Shown here: piece after piece, positions 1-6,068 of the stretch
How the letters are laid out: the number at the start of each line of letters is the position of its first letter
Position numbering within the stretch: position 1 is the first letter of the stretch
DNA from: Candidatus Woesearchaeota archaeon
GTDB taxonomy: Archaea; Nanobdellota; Nanobdellia; Woesearchaeales; GW2011-AR4
Reading direction: 5' to 3'
Assembly (NCBI GenBank): GCA_016784195.1
Contig: JADHVE010000056.1
Span: forward strand, 1 to 7,131
DNA length: 7,131 nt
Made by a program: the position numbers and the translations under genes
The notes under the pieces: model-generated
The model's database searches: none
What the model was told of the DNA's origin: nothing
Seen by the model: the letters and a program-made list of their open reading frames with translations, nothing else

Positions 1-1
1 A

Positions 2-964
2 GATGGAAGTCAGGATTCCACACATCAACCATTATATAGATTTTATCATGGAGCTAATGACGATCATATTGTTGGTTTTTTAAGTGATGTTAACCTAATG
101 AATACAAAAGGATATACTAAAGAGCATTTAATAGGGTGGGTAATACCTTATACAACTGGAACGAATCCTTTAGATGTAATTTGTATTAATTGCGGTGGTA
201 CTACTTTTGGTGGTACTACTGGTGGTCCTGTTGGTGGTGACGGTGGCGGTGTTACTCCTACTTCTAATTCAAACAGTAACACTGGGTTTGTTAGTGGACT
301 TATAAATGGATTCCTTGGGCTTTTTGGATTGGGTAATTCTCCTACTGATACTAATACTGATAATGATAATCAAGGATCCGCTGTATCAGTTGCTATGTCT
401 CAGAGTGATAATTCAAATGAAGCCGATAATCCTGGTACAGGGAGTATTGGTGCCTCCGGTGGCACAACTGGTGGTGCTAGTGATGGTGGTAGTAGTCCTG
501 ATGCTAGCGTTGGCGAATCATGTTTTGTTAAAGGAACGAAAGTGCTTTTAGTTGATAATTCGTGGAAGTCGATTGAAGATGTAAAAATTGGAGATAAAGT
601 AAAAGGAAAAAATGGTTTAATTAATAGTGTCGAGGGTTATATAAGGCCAATAATCGGAACAAGGAAAACATATATTTTAAATGATAAAATTGAATTTACG
701 GGTGACCATCCGTTCTTAGGAAAAGATGGTATTTGGAGAGTGGCTAATTTAGAGTTGTTTCTTGAAATTGCTAGTTCTCCTAGAAAACAATTAAATCCTA
801 TTCAGATGAAGGTTGGAGATATCTTATTAACAAATAAAGGATATGAAGTAATTAAAGTACTTGAAATAAATCCGGATAGACCTGAGTCTGAAATAGTTTA
901 TGATTTAGAACTTGATGGTGATAGTACATATACTGCCAATAATTTTATTGTACATAATTGTTGA
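2..964 (+). CDS. Surface-type protein with DUF5648-like repeat and C-terminal Hint (intein-like) domain, 5' partial
   Basis: The reading frame is open from base 2, so the N-terminus lies outside the window; the first ATG (98) is probably internal. Numbering from that ATG, the visible part has three sections. Before and around it, LYRFYH, DDH, GYTKEH and GWVIP resemble one DUF5648 repeat (usual pattern PLYRfYn, HFYT, GYxxEG, GYV). Residues 33-141 are a Gly/Ser/Thr/Asn/Asp-rich linker with a hydrophobic patch at 63-79. Residues 142-288 are a Hint domain: nucleophile Cys142 in a CFVKGTKV block, TGDH (Thr201, His204), and a final VHNC with His286, Asn287 and Cys288 before TGA. All residues normally needed for intein-type chemistry are present, and there is no homing endonuclease insert. 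The C-extein would be one residue. Inferred role: an autoprocessed extracellular or envelope protein; ligand unknown. Tandem stops TGA-TAA-TGA end the frame. The Hint call is firm, the DUF5648 call moderate. Confidence 0.85.
   Translation, partial: DGSQDSTHQPLYRFYHGANDDHIVGFLSDVNLMNTKGYTKEHLIGWVIPYTTGTNPLDVICINCGGTTFGGTTGGPVGGDGGGVTPTSNSNSNTGFVSGLINGFLGLFGLGNSPTDTNTDNDNQGSAVSVAMSQSDNSNEADNPGTGSIGASGGTTGGASDGGSSPDASVGESCFVKGTKVLLVDNSWKSIEDVKIGDKVKGKNGLINSVEGYIRPIIGTRKTYILNDKIEFTGDHPFLGKDGIWRVANLELFLEIASSPRKQLNPIQMKVGDILLTNKGYEVIKVLEINPDRPESEIVYDLELDGDSTYTANNFIVHNC
194..220 (+). repeat. 15-base repeat in glycine-rich linker
   Basis: The 12-base unit GGTGGTACTACT occurs at 194-205 and again at 209-220, a 15-base period encoding Gly-Gly-Thr-Thr-Phe then Gly-Gly-Thr-Thr-Gly. 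More GGT-rich sequence follows to about 250 and returns at 458-498. It codes for a flexible linker and is a likely site of slippage-driven length variation. Confidence 0.6.
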
Positions 965-969
965 TAATG

Positions 970-1013
970 AAAATTAAATAGTTCGGTTCTTTTAATTTTT
1001 TCTAAATATTTTT
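970..1013 (+). terminator. Probable terminator after the Hint gene
   Basis: Six bases after the stop codon, AAAATTAAA (970-978) pairs perfectly with TTTAATTTT (991-999) around a 12-base loop. The right arm runs into six T residues (996-1001), and five more T follow at 1009-1013. Archaeal RNA polymerase stops at T-tracts, with or without a hairpin, so either element could serve. Confidence 0.5.
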
Positions 1014-1136
1014 AAACCAACATTATCTTTCAATTGAATATAATAAATCAAATTTACCTTTTGAAAAAACAGAAGATGATTTCTTCAAGTGATATTATAC
1101 TGGAATAAGGTAATACAATCAATTCTGATGGGATCA

Positions 1137-1172
1137 TTGAAAAATAAAAAATAAAGGCCTTTTATTTTTCAA
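1137..1172. repeat. 13-bp inverted repeat, possible bidirectional terminator
   Basis: TTGAAAAATAAAA (1137-1149) is perfectly complementary to TTTTATTTTTCAA (1160-1172) with a 10-base spacer. The overlapping palindrome AAAGGCCTTT (1153-1162) offers a competing fold. It lies between two genes pointing toward each other, so it could end transcripts from either side. The arms are almost pure A/T, so the hairpin would be weak. Confidence 0.35.
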
Positions 1173-1311
1173 AATTGCTGAGAAAGTCATTAAAAAATCT
1201 ATAATTGCCGAGCCTAAAACGAAAATTAACCAATGTATTTATGCTAAATCAATTTCATTAATAATAAATCTTCTGTTAGTTAATAAAAACAATAATCAGA
1301 ATAATAAAGAA

Positions 1312-1677
1312 CTACCCTTTTCTATATCTCGAGACTTTTGTCGTATCAAGGGAGGTTAATGTCAGTATTTCATCCTGAATATGAAATTTTTCCTCGAATG
1401 TTCTTTCAAGGTTCATGTTCGATTCTACTTTAGAATAGATGATACTGTCTTTTGTCAATTTATAATTCCCATTAGCTGTTAACTCACCCAATGAGAAAGA
1501 AAAAGTTCTGTCTTCATTAAATGTTGTTTTAGCTGTATAGAAGTTTTCAGCGAGCTTGTTATTATCAATGCTAAACATGCCATTCCATGTTCCTAAAAGT
1601 GGATTCTCTTTTGAACTGCAGCCTGCAAGAAGAAACATTCCACAGATTAATAATAAGACTATCACACTCTTTTTCAT
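1312..1677 (-). CDS. Small lipoprotein with lipocalin-like domain
   Basis: The 121-residue product begins with a typical lipoprotein signal: two Lys, a hydrophobic core (residues 4-17) and the lipobox LLAGC, with Cys20 as the expected lipidation site. After cleavage about 100 residues remain. They carry GTW (29-31), TFNEDRTFSFS (52-62), GNYKL (70-74), DEILTLTS (102-109) and a basic RYRK end. This spacing recalls lipocalin-like domains of small bacterial lipoproteins, in which a GxW strand opens a beta-barrel and a ligand or peptide may be held inside. No specific ligand can be named. Expected location is the outer face of the cytoplasmic membrane. Start choice is supported by AAGGTGA four bases upstream and a TATA box further out. 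It diverges from kae1 and has no operon partner. It may be a horizontal acquisition, but this is inference. Confidence 0.75.
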   Translation of the reverse strand: MKKSVIVLLLICGMFLLAGCSSKENPLLGTWNGMFSIDNNKLAENFYTAKTTFNEDRTFSFSLGELTANGNYKLTKDSIIYSKVESNMNLERTFEEKFHIQDEILTLTSLDTTKVSRYRKG

Positions 1678-1681
1678 AATA

Positions 1682-1688
1682 TCACCTT
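1682..1688 (-). promoter_or_regulatory. Shine-Dalgarno site of the lipoprotein gene
   Basis: On the minus strand AAGGTGA sits four bases before the ATG at 1677 and can pair with the CACCU part of the 16S rRNA tail. It fixes the lipoprotein start. The core genes with leaderless-type promoters in this window lack such a site directly before their starts. Confidence 0.65.
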
Positions 1689-1710
1689 AACCATGGTTAT
1701 TTTATTATTG

Positions 1711-1719
1711 AAATATAAA
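1711..1719 (-). promoter_or_regulatory. TATA box of the lipoprotein gene
   Basis: Minus-strand TTTATATTT fits the archaeal box A pattern. It ends 33 bases before the ATG, so transcription would start roughly at 1685-1690, leaving a short leader that just contains the Shine-Dalgarno site. Confidence 0.5.
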
Positions 1720-1756
1720 TGTTTTGTTTTTTATATTTTTTTATGCTATTTGATTA

Positions 1757-1785
1757 AGATTAGAATGCAAAGCTAAGCCTAATCT
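1757..1785. repeat. Inverted repeat between divergent genes
   Basis: AGATTAG (1757-1763) and CTAATCT (1779-1785) form a 7-bp inverted repeat around 15 bases. It lies upstream of both the lipoprotein gene and kae1. It could be a regulator site, but nothing else supports that. Confidence 0.2.
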
Positions 1786-1895
1786 GCTTTTCAACATCTT
1801 TTAAATCAAACAAATAAGAGTTCTTTGAATCAAGAAATAAAATATTTAAGAAATAATTTCAACTAATTTTCGATTAATCATACAAAAAACAAAAT

Positions 1896-1903
1896 AATAA
1901 ATA
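1896..1903 (+). promoter_or_regulatory. Candidate TATA box of kae1
   Basis: AATAAATA ends 39 bases before the kae1 ATG, so the predicted transcript would begin near 1925-1930 with a leader of about 15 bases. AGGGGT at 1921-1926 could pair with the 16S rRNA tail but lies 16 bases from the ATG, too far for a usual Shine-Dalgarno site. A weaker alternative box, CTATAG at 1917-1922, would give a leaderless start. Confidence 0.3.
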
Positions 1904-1942
1904 CTACCTGAATTGACTATAGGGGTAAAAGAATTATAAACT

Positions 1943-2932
1943 ATGAAACCATTAATCTGCTTAGGGATTGAATCAACAGCCCATACTTTTGGAGCTGGCA
2001 TTGTAGCGAGCAAAGGAAAAGTTTTGGCTAATGTTAAAGATACTTATACAACTGAAAAAGGAGGCATACACCCGAATGAGGCTAAGGAGCATCATTTAAA
2101 AGCTGCTGATGATGTTATTTTACAGGCAATTGATGATGCTAAAATAAAAAGTGATGAGATCGATTTAATCTCTTTTTCTCAAGGTCCTGGTTTGGCTCCC
2201 TGTTTAGTTGTTGGTATGGAAAAAGCAAAAGAATTAAGCAGGAAATTAAAAAAGCCTTTAGTTGGAGTTAATCATTGCATTGCGCATCTTTCTATCGGAG
2301 AATTGCTGACTAAATGTAAAGACCCTGTGCTGTTGTATGTTTCCGGGGCTAATACTCAGGTAATTGCTTATGAAGCTGGAAAATACAGAATTTTTGGAGA
2401 AACTTTGGATAATGGCTGCGGTAATTTTCTGGATGGGTTTGCTAGGCATTTAGGCTTTGGGTTTCCTGGAGGACCGAAGATTTATGAGCTGGCGCTAAAA
2501 GGGAAAAATTTTATTGAGTTGCCTTATGTAGTCAAGGGCATGGATGTGAGTTTTGGGGGAATTCTGACTAATCTAAAGCAGAAAATTGATTCCGGGAAAT
2601 ACAAAAAAGAGGATTTGTCATATTCCTGCCAGGAGACTGTATTTGCAATGCTGGTTGAGGTTGCTGAGAGGGCTATGGCGCATTGCAATAAGCATGAGCT
2701 GTTATTAGGTGGAGGGGTTTGCTGCAATAACCGGCTTAAGGAAATGGCAGGGATAATGTGTAAAGAGAGAAATGCAGAATGCTTTATACCTGAGAATGAG
2801 TTTTTAGTGGATCATGGAGCAATGATTGCATGGCAAGGTATTTTAGAGAGAAATAAAGCGACAAAAAAGATAAGCAGTATAGATATTAAGCCGTATGAAA
2901 GAACTGATGATATCAAAGTTGACTGGCGCTGA
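1943..2932 (+). CDS. kae1: Kae1, tRNA N6-threonylcarbamoyladenosine transferase subunit
   Basis: Catalytic subunit of the archaeal KEOPS complex. It transfers the threonylcarbamoyl group from threonylcarbamoyl-AMP (made by Sua5) to A37 of ANN-decoding tRNAs, giving t6A in the cytoplasm. The 329 residues are full length for a stand-alone Kae1. The ASKHA-fold signature LGIESTAHTFGAGIV opens the protein (7-21). Metal ligands expected from the family are visible: His111 and His115 in HCIAH, Tyr132 in LYVSGANTQ, and Asp290 in VDHGAMIAW. The GNFLDGFARHLG segment (160-171) and GGGV...N loop (257-262) complete the nucleotide site. There is no Bud32 kinase fusion, unlike many euryarchaea. Two small departures are SGANTQ for the usual SGGNTQ and GGGVCCN for GGGVAAN. 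A stop codon just upstream (1937-1939) rules out an earlier in-frame start. The 3' end converges on the zinc ribbon gene with a 2-base gap. Confidence 0.96.
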   Translation: MKPLICLGIESTAHTFGAGIVASKGKVLANVKDTYTTEKGGIHPNEAKEHHLKAADDVILQAIDDAKIKSDEIDLISFSQGPGLAPCLVVGMEKAKELSRKLKKPLVGVNHCIAHLSIGELLTKCKDPVLLYVSGANTQVIAYEAGKYRIFGETLDNGCGNFLDGFARHLGFGFPGGPKIYELALKGKNFIELPYVVKGMDVSFGGILTNLKQKIDSGKYKKEDLSYSCQETVFAMLVEVAERAMAHCNKHELLLGGGVCCNNRLKEMAGIMCKERNAECFIPENEFLVDHGAMIAWQGILERNKATKKISSIDIKPYERTDDIKVDWR

Positions 2933-2934
2933 AG

Positions 2935-3108
2935 TTATTTTTGTTCGTGTGCTTTTTCAAACTTCTTTTCTTCATCTGGAGTTAATTCTTCAAATATTGT
3001 TCCGCAGTCTCTGCAGACTATCTGCTGCTTTTCCTCATTAAAATGCACATTATTGCTGCCGCATTCAGGGCATTCATTTTTTTTGATTATTTTTTTTGCC
3101 ATTTTCAT
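2935..3108 (-). CDS. Small TFIIB-type zinc ribbon protein
   Basis: A 57-residue protein, essentially one zinc ribbon. CPECG (Cys13, Cys16) and CRDCG (Cys32, Cys35) are 15 residues apart and should bind one zinc ion. A Lys-rich start and a Glu/Lys-rich tail flank it. The pattern matches the N-terminal ribbon of archaeal TFIIB, but the cyclin-like core is absent, so it is not a complete initiation factor; a nucleic-acid or polymerase-binding accessory is a reasonable guess. Starts possible are ATG 3108 (chosen), ATG 3102, and a GTG at 3168 that would overlap lonB by 49 bases. None has a Shine-Dalgarno site. The gene lies 11 bases behind the lonB stop and is probably co-transcribed with it, although a T7 run sits directly before its ATG. 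Confidence 0.8.
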   Translation of the reverse strand: MKMAKKIIKKNECPECGSNNVHFNEEKQQIVCRDCGTIFEELTPDEEKKFEKAHEQK

Positions 3109-3115
3109 AAAAAAA
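3109..3115 (-). promoter_or_regulatory. T7 tract between lonB and zinc ribbon gene
   Basis: On the minus strand, AAAAA followed by seven T fills most of the 11-base gap and touches the ATG at 3108. Such tracts can slow or release archaeal RNA polymerase. It might therefore lower expression of the zinc ribbon gene relative to lonB, or it may only reflect A+T-rich spacer. Confidence 0.25.
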
Positions 3116-3119
3116 TTTT

Positions 3120-5009
3120 TTATTTTTGCTTTAATATCTTTTTTAATATATCTTCCTTGCCTTCCCACACTAATACTTCCTTTAAGACTTCTTCTATTGT
3201 TTCTACAGGTACTATCCGGATATTTTTTAATTTTTTTGAATCTATGATGATGTCTTCAAAGTTGGCTTTTGGAACTATGACATTTTTTATTCCTGCCTCG
3301 ATTGCAGCCTCTACTTTTGCAGTTACTCCGCCTATAGGGAGAACATCACCTCTAACAGACAATGAGCCGGTCATTGCAGTGTTCTGTTTTACTGGTATTT
3401 TTTTGAATGCGGAGAAAAGGGAAGTTGCTACTGCTACAGAAGCTGAGTCTCCTTCTACTCCTTCATAGGTTTGAAGAAACTGGACATATAAATCATAGGT
3501 TTCCTTTATGTCTTCCCCGAAGTATTTTTTTATTATCGCTGAAACGTTTTTTATCGCCTCTTTTGCAATTTCGCCTAATTTGCCTGTTGCAATAATCTCA
3601 GATTCCTGGCCTCCAGGGGTTACTTCTGATTCTATTGGCAGGATTATGCCTGAAAAAGGAGGTGTTACTCCCATGACAGCCAAGCCGTTGACTCTTCCTA
3701 CTTTTTGCCCTGTAGTCAGTATTACATTATAAGCTTTTTTTTGCTTAATGTACTCATCTGCTAACTGCTGTTCTAAGGTTCTTGCAACCTTTCTGGCATT
3801 GACAACATGCTCTTTTTTCACGAGTTTTGCCTTTTCTCCTAAAGCTAAATCTCCTGCTGCTCTTATTAAGCCTCCTAAATCTCTGAGCCTTAAAGTTAAA
3901 TGACCTTTTCTGTTAGCCCTTCTTTTTGCCTCTTCTATGATTTCATCTACTGCTTCTTTTGCAAAATGAGGGATTTTTTTATCCTTAGCAATTTCCTGCG
4001 CGACAAAAACAGCTATCTTGCCCCGGTTTTCTTCAGTATTATCTATAGTCTCTTTCATATAAACTTCATAACCATAACCCCTTATTCTTGACCTTAGGGC
4101 TGGATGCATATTTTTTACTGTTTCTAAATTTCCAGCAGCAATTAAAACAAAGTCGCATGGCACAGGCTCGGTTCTGACCATAGCTCCTGCGCTTCTTTCA
4201 CTCTGGCCTGTTATGGAAAATTTTTTTTCCTGCAACGCCGATAATAATTCCTGCTGTGTAGCTGCATGCAAGGTTGCTATTTCATCTACAAATAAGACTC
4301 CTAAGTGTGACTTGTGTATCATCCCTGCTACAACACGCTCATGGGCCGGAGTTCCAAGGCCTCCTGACTGGAAAGGATCATGAAGTACATCTCCGAGAAG
4401 AGCTCCAGCATGAGCTCCGGTTGCATCACTGAAAGAAACCTGTTTTTTCTTGAAATTATCTACAATAACTTTTGGAATGATTGTTTTCCCCCCTACATTC
4501 ATTCTCTTTCCTACTGAAAGTGAAAACATGAAGAATCCTACTAAAATGATTATGGCGATTGTTGAAGTGGAAAAGATCATCGCATTTGCTGTTTCGCCTA
4601 ACTTAAACGGGTTGCTTCTCCATACCCAGAATGCCCAGATTCCTAAAATTAAAATTATTATTAAAGAAAAGATATTTTGGTTGTTTAATTTACCCATGCC
4701 CTGAATTCTTGCCTTTGCCACTAAATCCCGGCCCTGGCCTGCAGGAACGGTTCTTATTAATGGCATATTTTCATCATTGGGGTTAGGAAAAGAGATGATA
4801 TCAACCAGTTTTTCCTTTGGCAGCATCTCTGCTAATGCCAAGCCCAGCATGCTTTTTCCAGTTCCAGGTTCTCCTATCAATAAGACATGTCTTCTTTGCA
4901 CTGCTGCTTTTTTAATAACATTAACAGCTTCATCTTGCCCAATAACCTGCTCTGCTATGGTTTTAGGCACTTTAATGTCTGCAGTTGTCTTAAATTTAAC
5001 ACTTGCCAT
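3120..5009 (-). CDS. lonB: Archaeal membrane-anchored Lon protease (LonB)
   Basis: ATP-dependent serine protease of the archaeal LonB type, held in the cytoplasmic membrane with its catalytic parts inside the cell; it degrades damaged and regulatory proteins. Numbering from ATG 5009 (629 residues): Walker A GEPGTGKS 46-53; two transmembrane helices at about 114-130 and 144-164, inserted inside the AAA+ module as is characteristic of LonB; Walker B FVDEI 240-244; sensor 1 Asn294; RSR 306-308 as likely arginine-finger region; sensor 2 region LRLRDL 373-378. The C-terminal S16 protease domain has catalytic Ser522 in GDSAS and Lys565 in GGVTAK, 43 residues apart as in characterised archaeal Lons. 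The frame stays open to a GTG at 5192, but that 61-codon extension is spacer-like, holds the likely promoter, and precedes the conserved MASVKFKTT start. Followed by the zinc ribbon gene, divergent from scpA. Confidence 0.96.
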   Translation of the reverse strand: MASVKFKTTADIKVPKTIAEQVIGQDEAVNVIKKAAVQRRHVLLIGEPGTGKSMLGLALAEMLPKEKLVDIISFPNPNDENMPLIRTVPAGQGRDLVAKARIQGMGKLNNQNIFSLIIILILGIWAFWVWRSNPFKLGETANAMIFSTSTIAIIILVGFFMFSLSVGKRMNVGGKTIIPKVIVDNFKKKQVSFSDATGAHAGALLGDVLHDPFQSGGLGTPAHERVVAGMIHKSHLGVLFVDEIATLHAATQQELLSALQEKKFSITGQSERSAGAMVRTEPVPCDFVLIAAGNLETVKNMHPALRSRIRGYGYEVYMKETIDNTEENRGKIAVFVAQEIAKDKKIPHFAKEAVDEIIEEAKRRANRKGHLTLRLRDLGGLIRAAGDLALGEKAKLVKKEHVVNARKVARTLEQQLADEYIKQKKAYNVILTTGQKVGRVNGLAVMGVTPPFSGIILPIESEVTPGGQESEIIATGKLGEIAKEAIKNVSAIIKKYFGEDIKETYDLYVQFLQTYEGVEGDSASVAVATSLFSAFKKIPVKQNTAMTGSLSVRGDVLPIGGVTAKVEAAIEAGIKNVIVPKANFEDIIIDSKKLKNIRIVPVETIEEVLKEVLVWEGKEDILKKILKQK

Positions 5010-5031
5010 AATGCTTTGAAGATTATATAAC

Positions 5032-5039
5032 TTTAAAAA
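5032..5039 (-). promoter_or_regulatory. TATA box of lonB (leaderless type)
   Basis: Minus-strand TTTTTAAA ends 22 bases before the lonB ATG, placing the predicted transcription start at or next to the start codon. The same octamer at the same distance precedes the long fabI start. A second TATA-like string, TTATATAA at 5023-5030, is too close to the ATG to fit. Confidence 0.55.
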
Positions 5040-5115
5040 GCTTTTGTTTAACTTTAGAATAAATAAAAAGACTATTAGTTCAATAAAAACATCCAATAAA
5101 AAAATTTCATTTAAA

Positions 5116-5153
5116 AAATAATCATTATTTAATCTTACTAAAATAATAATCAT
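5116..5153. repeat. Repeated AATAATCAT in lonB-scpA spacer
   Basis: AATAATCAT occurs at 5117-5125 and 5145-5153, 28 bases apart. The first copy is the left side of a palindrome with 7-base arms about a central C (5116-5130); the second overlaps the palindrome AATCATGATT (5148-5157). Placement between two divergent promoters would suit an operator, but the A+T bias makes chance likely. Confidence 0.25.
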
Positions 5154-5256
5154 GATTTTCTTTTGAAGAGCTAAATAAATACGAAAATCCACTAATGTTG
5201 TTTTTATATATATTTAGTAAAAAACATAATGGCAAAAAATAATTTAAAAACAAAAC

Positions 5257-5264
5257 TTTAAATA
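5257..5264 (+). promoter_or_regulatory. TATA box of scpA (leaderless type)
   Basis: TTTAAATA is a near-consensus archaeal box A, preceded by A-rich ACAAAAC as a possible BRE. Twenty-four bases separate it from the scpA ATG, so the transcript should begin at or within a base or two of the start codon. No Shine-Dalgarno site is present, which agrees with leaderless translation. Confidence 0.6.
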
Positions 5265-5288
5265 CTACAAAACCAAATAAAAATTAAA

Positions 5289-6026
5289 ATGCAGGAAAAA
5301 ATACACCAGATTCTATTTACTGAAGATGAAGTTACATGGCAGAGCATGATCTATGATCTAGTGAAAACAGAGCAGATGAACCCCTGGGATATTGACGTTA
5401 GTTTATTAACTCAAAAGTATATAGGGATGATCCAGCAATTTAAAGAGCTTGACTTCCGGGTTTCAGGAAAAGTGCTTTTAGCAGCTGCTATTTTATTAAA
5501 GATAAAATCTAACAGGCTGGTTGGCGAAGACTTAATTGAGTTTGACAGGCTGATTGCGGGCAATGAAGAAGAACTGCTCGGTGATTTTGAAGAAGCTGTT
5601 GAATATCCTGGTATAGAAGAAGAAAAGCCAACTTTAATTCCAAGAACCCCTCAGCCAAGAAAAAGAAAGGTCTCAATTTACGATTTAGTTGGAGCTCTGG
5701 AAAAGGCATTAGAAGTAAAACACAGGAGAGTCAGAAATTCAATACCTCCCATGGGTGTGAGGATTCCTGAGAAGACTAGGGACATAACTCAAGTCATAAG
5801 GGAAGTCTATGGAAAAATTAAGACATTCTTTTTCAAAACCCAGGAAAACAAGCTGATGTTTTCCCAATTAGTTCCTTCTGATAACAAGGAAGATAAGATA
5901 TATACTCTTATTCCTCTTCTGCATTTAGACCACCAAAGAAAGATAAATATCCACCAGGAAGTGCCTTTTGCTGATATTGAGATAATGATACATACTAAGA
6001 AAGAGTTAGATAAAGAGTTGAGTTAA
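5289..6026 (+). CDS. scpA: ScpA, kleisin subunit of SMC condensin
   Basis: Segregation and condensation protein A, the kleisin that bridges the two heads of an SMC dimer and closes the ring used in chromosome compaction and segregation. The 245 residues match the usual length. The N-terminal domain shows the family pattern: a short helix around residues 14-28, then NPWDIDVSLLTQKYI (31-45), and the helix SGKVLLAAAILLKIKSNRL (59-77), which would contact the SMC neck. An acidic linker (92-114) and a basic Pro/Arg/Lys stretch (117-128) join it to a C-terminal region of about 120 residues expected to fold as a winged helix on the opposite SMC head. No smc or scpB gene is in the window. It diverges from lonB and converges on fabI. 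Start is supported by the TATA box spacing. Confidence 0.92.
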   Translation: MQEKIHQILFTEDEVTWQSMIYDLVKTEQMNPWDIDVSLLTQKYIGMIQQFKELDFRVSGKVLLAAAILLKIKSNRLVGEDLIEFDRLIAGNEEELLGDFEEAVEYPGIEEEKPTLIPRTPQPRKRKVSIYDLVGALEKALEVKHRRVRNSIPPMGVRIPEKTRDITQVIREVYGKIKTFFFKTQENKLMFSQLVPSDNKEDKIYTLIPLLHLDHQRKINIHQEVPFADIEIMIHTKKELDKELS

Positions 6027-6043
6027 TTCTTGAGTCAAGTTGT

Positions 6044-6068
6044 GGTTTTCTGTTTTGTTTCTTATTGT
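6044..6068 (+). terminator. T-rich terminator candidate after scpA
   Basis: Beginning 18 bases after the scpA stop is a run of T clusters (TTTT, TTTT, TTT) broken by G or C. The short palindrome CTTGAGTCAAG (6029-6039) precedes it but has a one-base centre and cannot make a normal hairpin. T-tracts alone can end archaeal transcripts. Confidence 0.4.

Larger units (their letters stand above)
965..1311. other. Gene-free A+T-rich spacer
   Basis: This 347-base stretch separates the Hint gene from the 3' end of the lipoprotein gene. It holds the terminator-like hairpin at 970-1013 and a second inverted repeat at 1137-1172. A 29-codon open stretch at 1006-1095 has no start codon but reads like protein (Lys, Asp, Glu, Phe and Asn rich); it may be a gene remnant or chance. 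I see no tRNA, rRNA, CRISPR or transposase trace on either strand. Confidence 0.5.

Noticed and set aside
194..220. Possible CRISPR-like or mobile-element repeat
   Set aside because: Only two short copies, in coding phase, with no spacers; simple linker repeat.
306..551. 81-codon frame overlapping the Hint gene in another frame
   Set aside because: Its Leu/Ile/Val runs arise from frame-shifted glycine-rich repeats of the real gene.
1116..1151. Small ATG frame in the spacer after the Hint gene
   Set aside because: At most eight codons, overlapping the 13-bp inverted repeat; no coding character.
3109..3168. GTG start lengthening the zinc ribbon protein to 77 residues
   Set aside because: It would overlap the lonB coding end by 49 bases, and two ATG codons lie downstream at the natural domain start.
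3043..3468. A 141-codon open frame on the + strand opposite lonB and the zinc ribbon gene
   Set aside because: It is antisense to well-conserved lonB and zinc ribbon coding sequence; its Phe/Ser-rich composition is the mirror of their Lys/Glu codons.
5010..5192. In-frame extension of lonB to a GTG, giving 61 extra hydrophobic residues
   Set aside because: The stretch is A+T-rich spacer, contains the likely lonB promoter, and precedes the conserved LonB N-terminus; apparent membrane segments come from A+T-rich codons.
5229..5261. Ten-codon ATG frame just upstream of scpA
   Set aside because: It runs through the scpA TATA box and has no ribosome binding site; likely chance.
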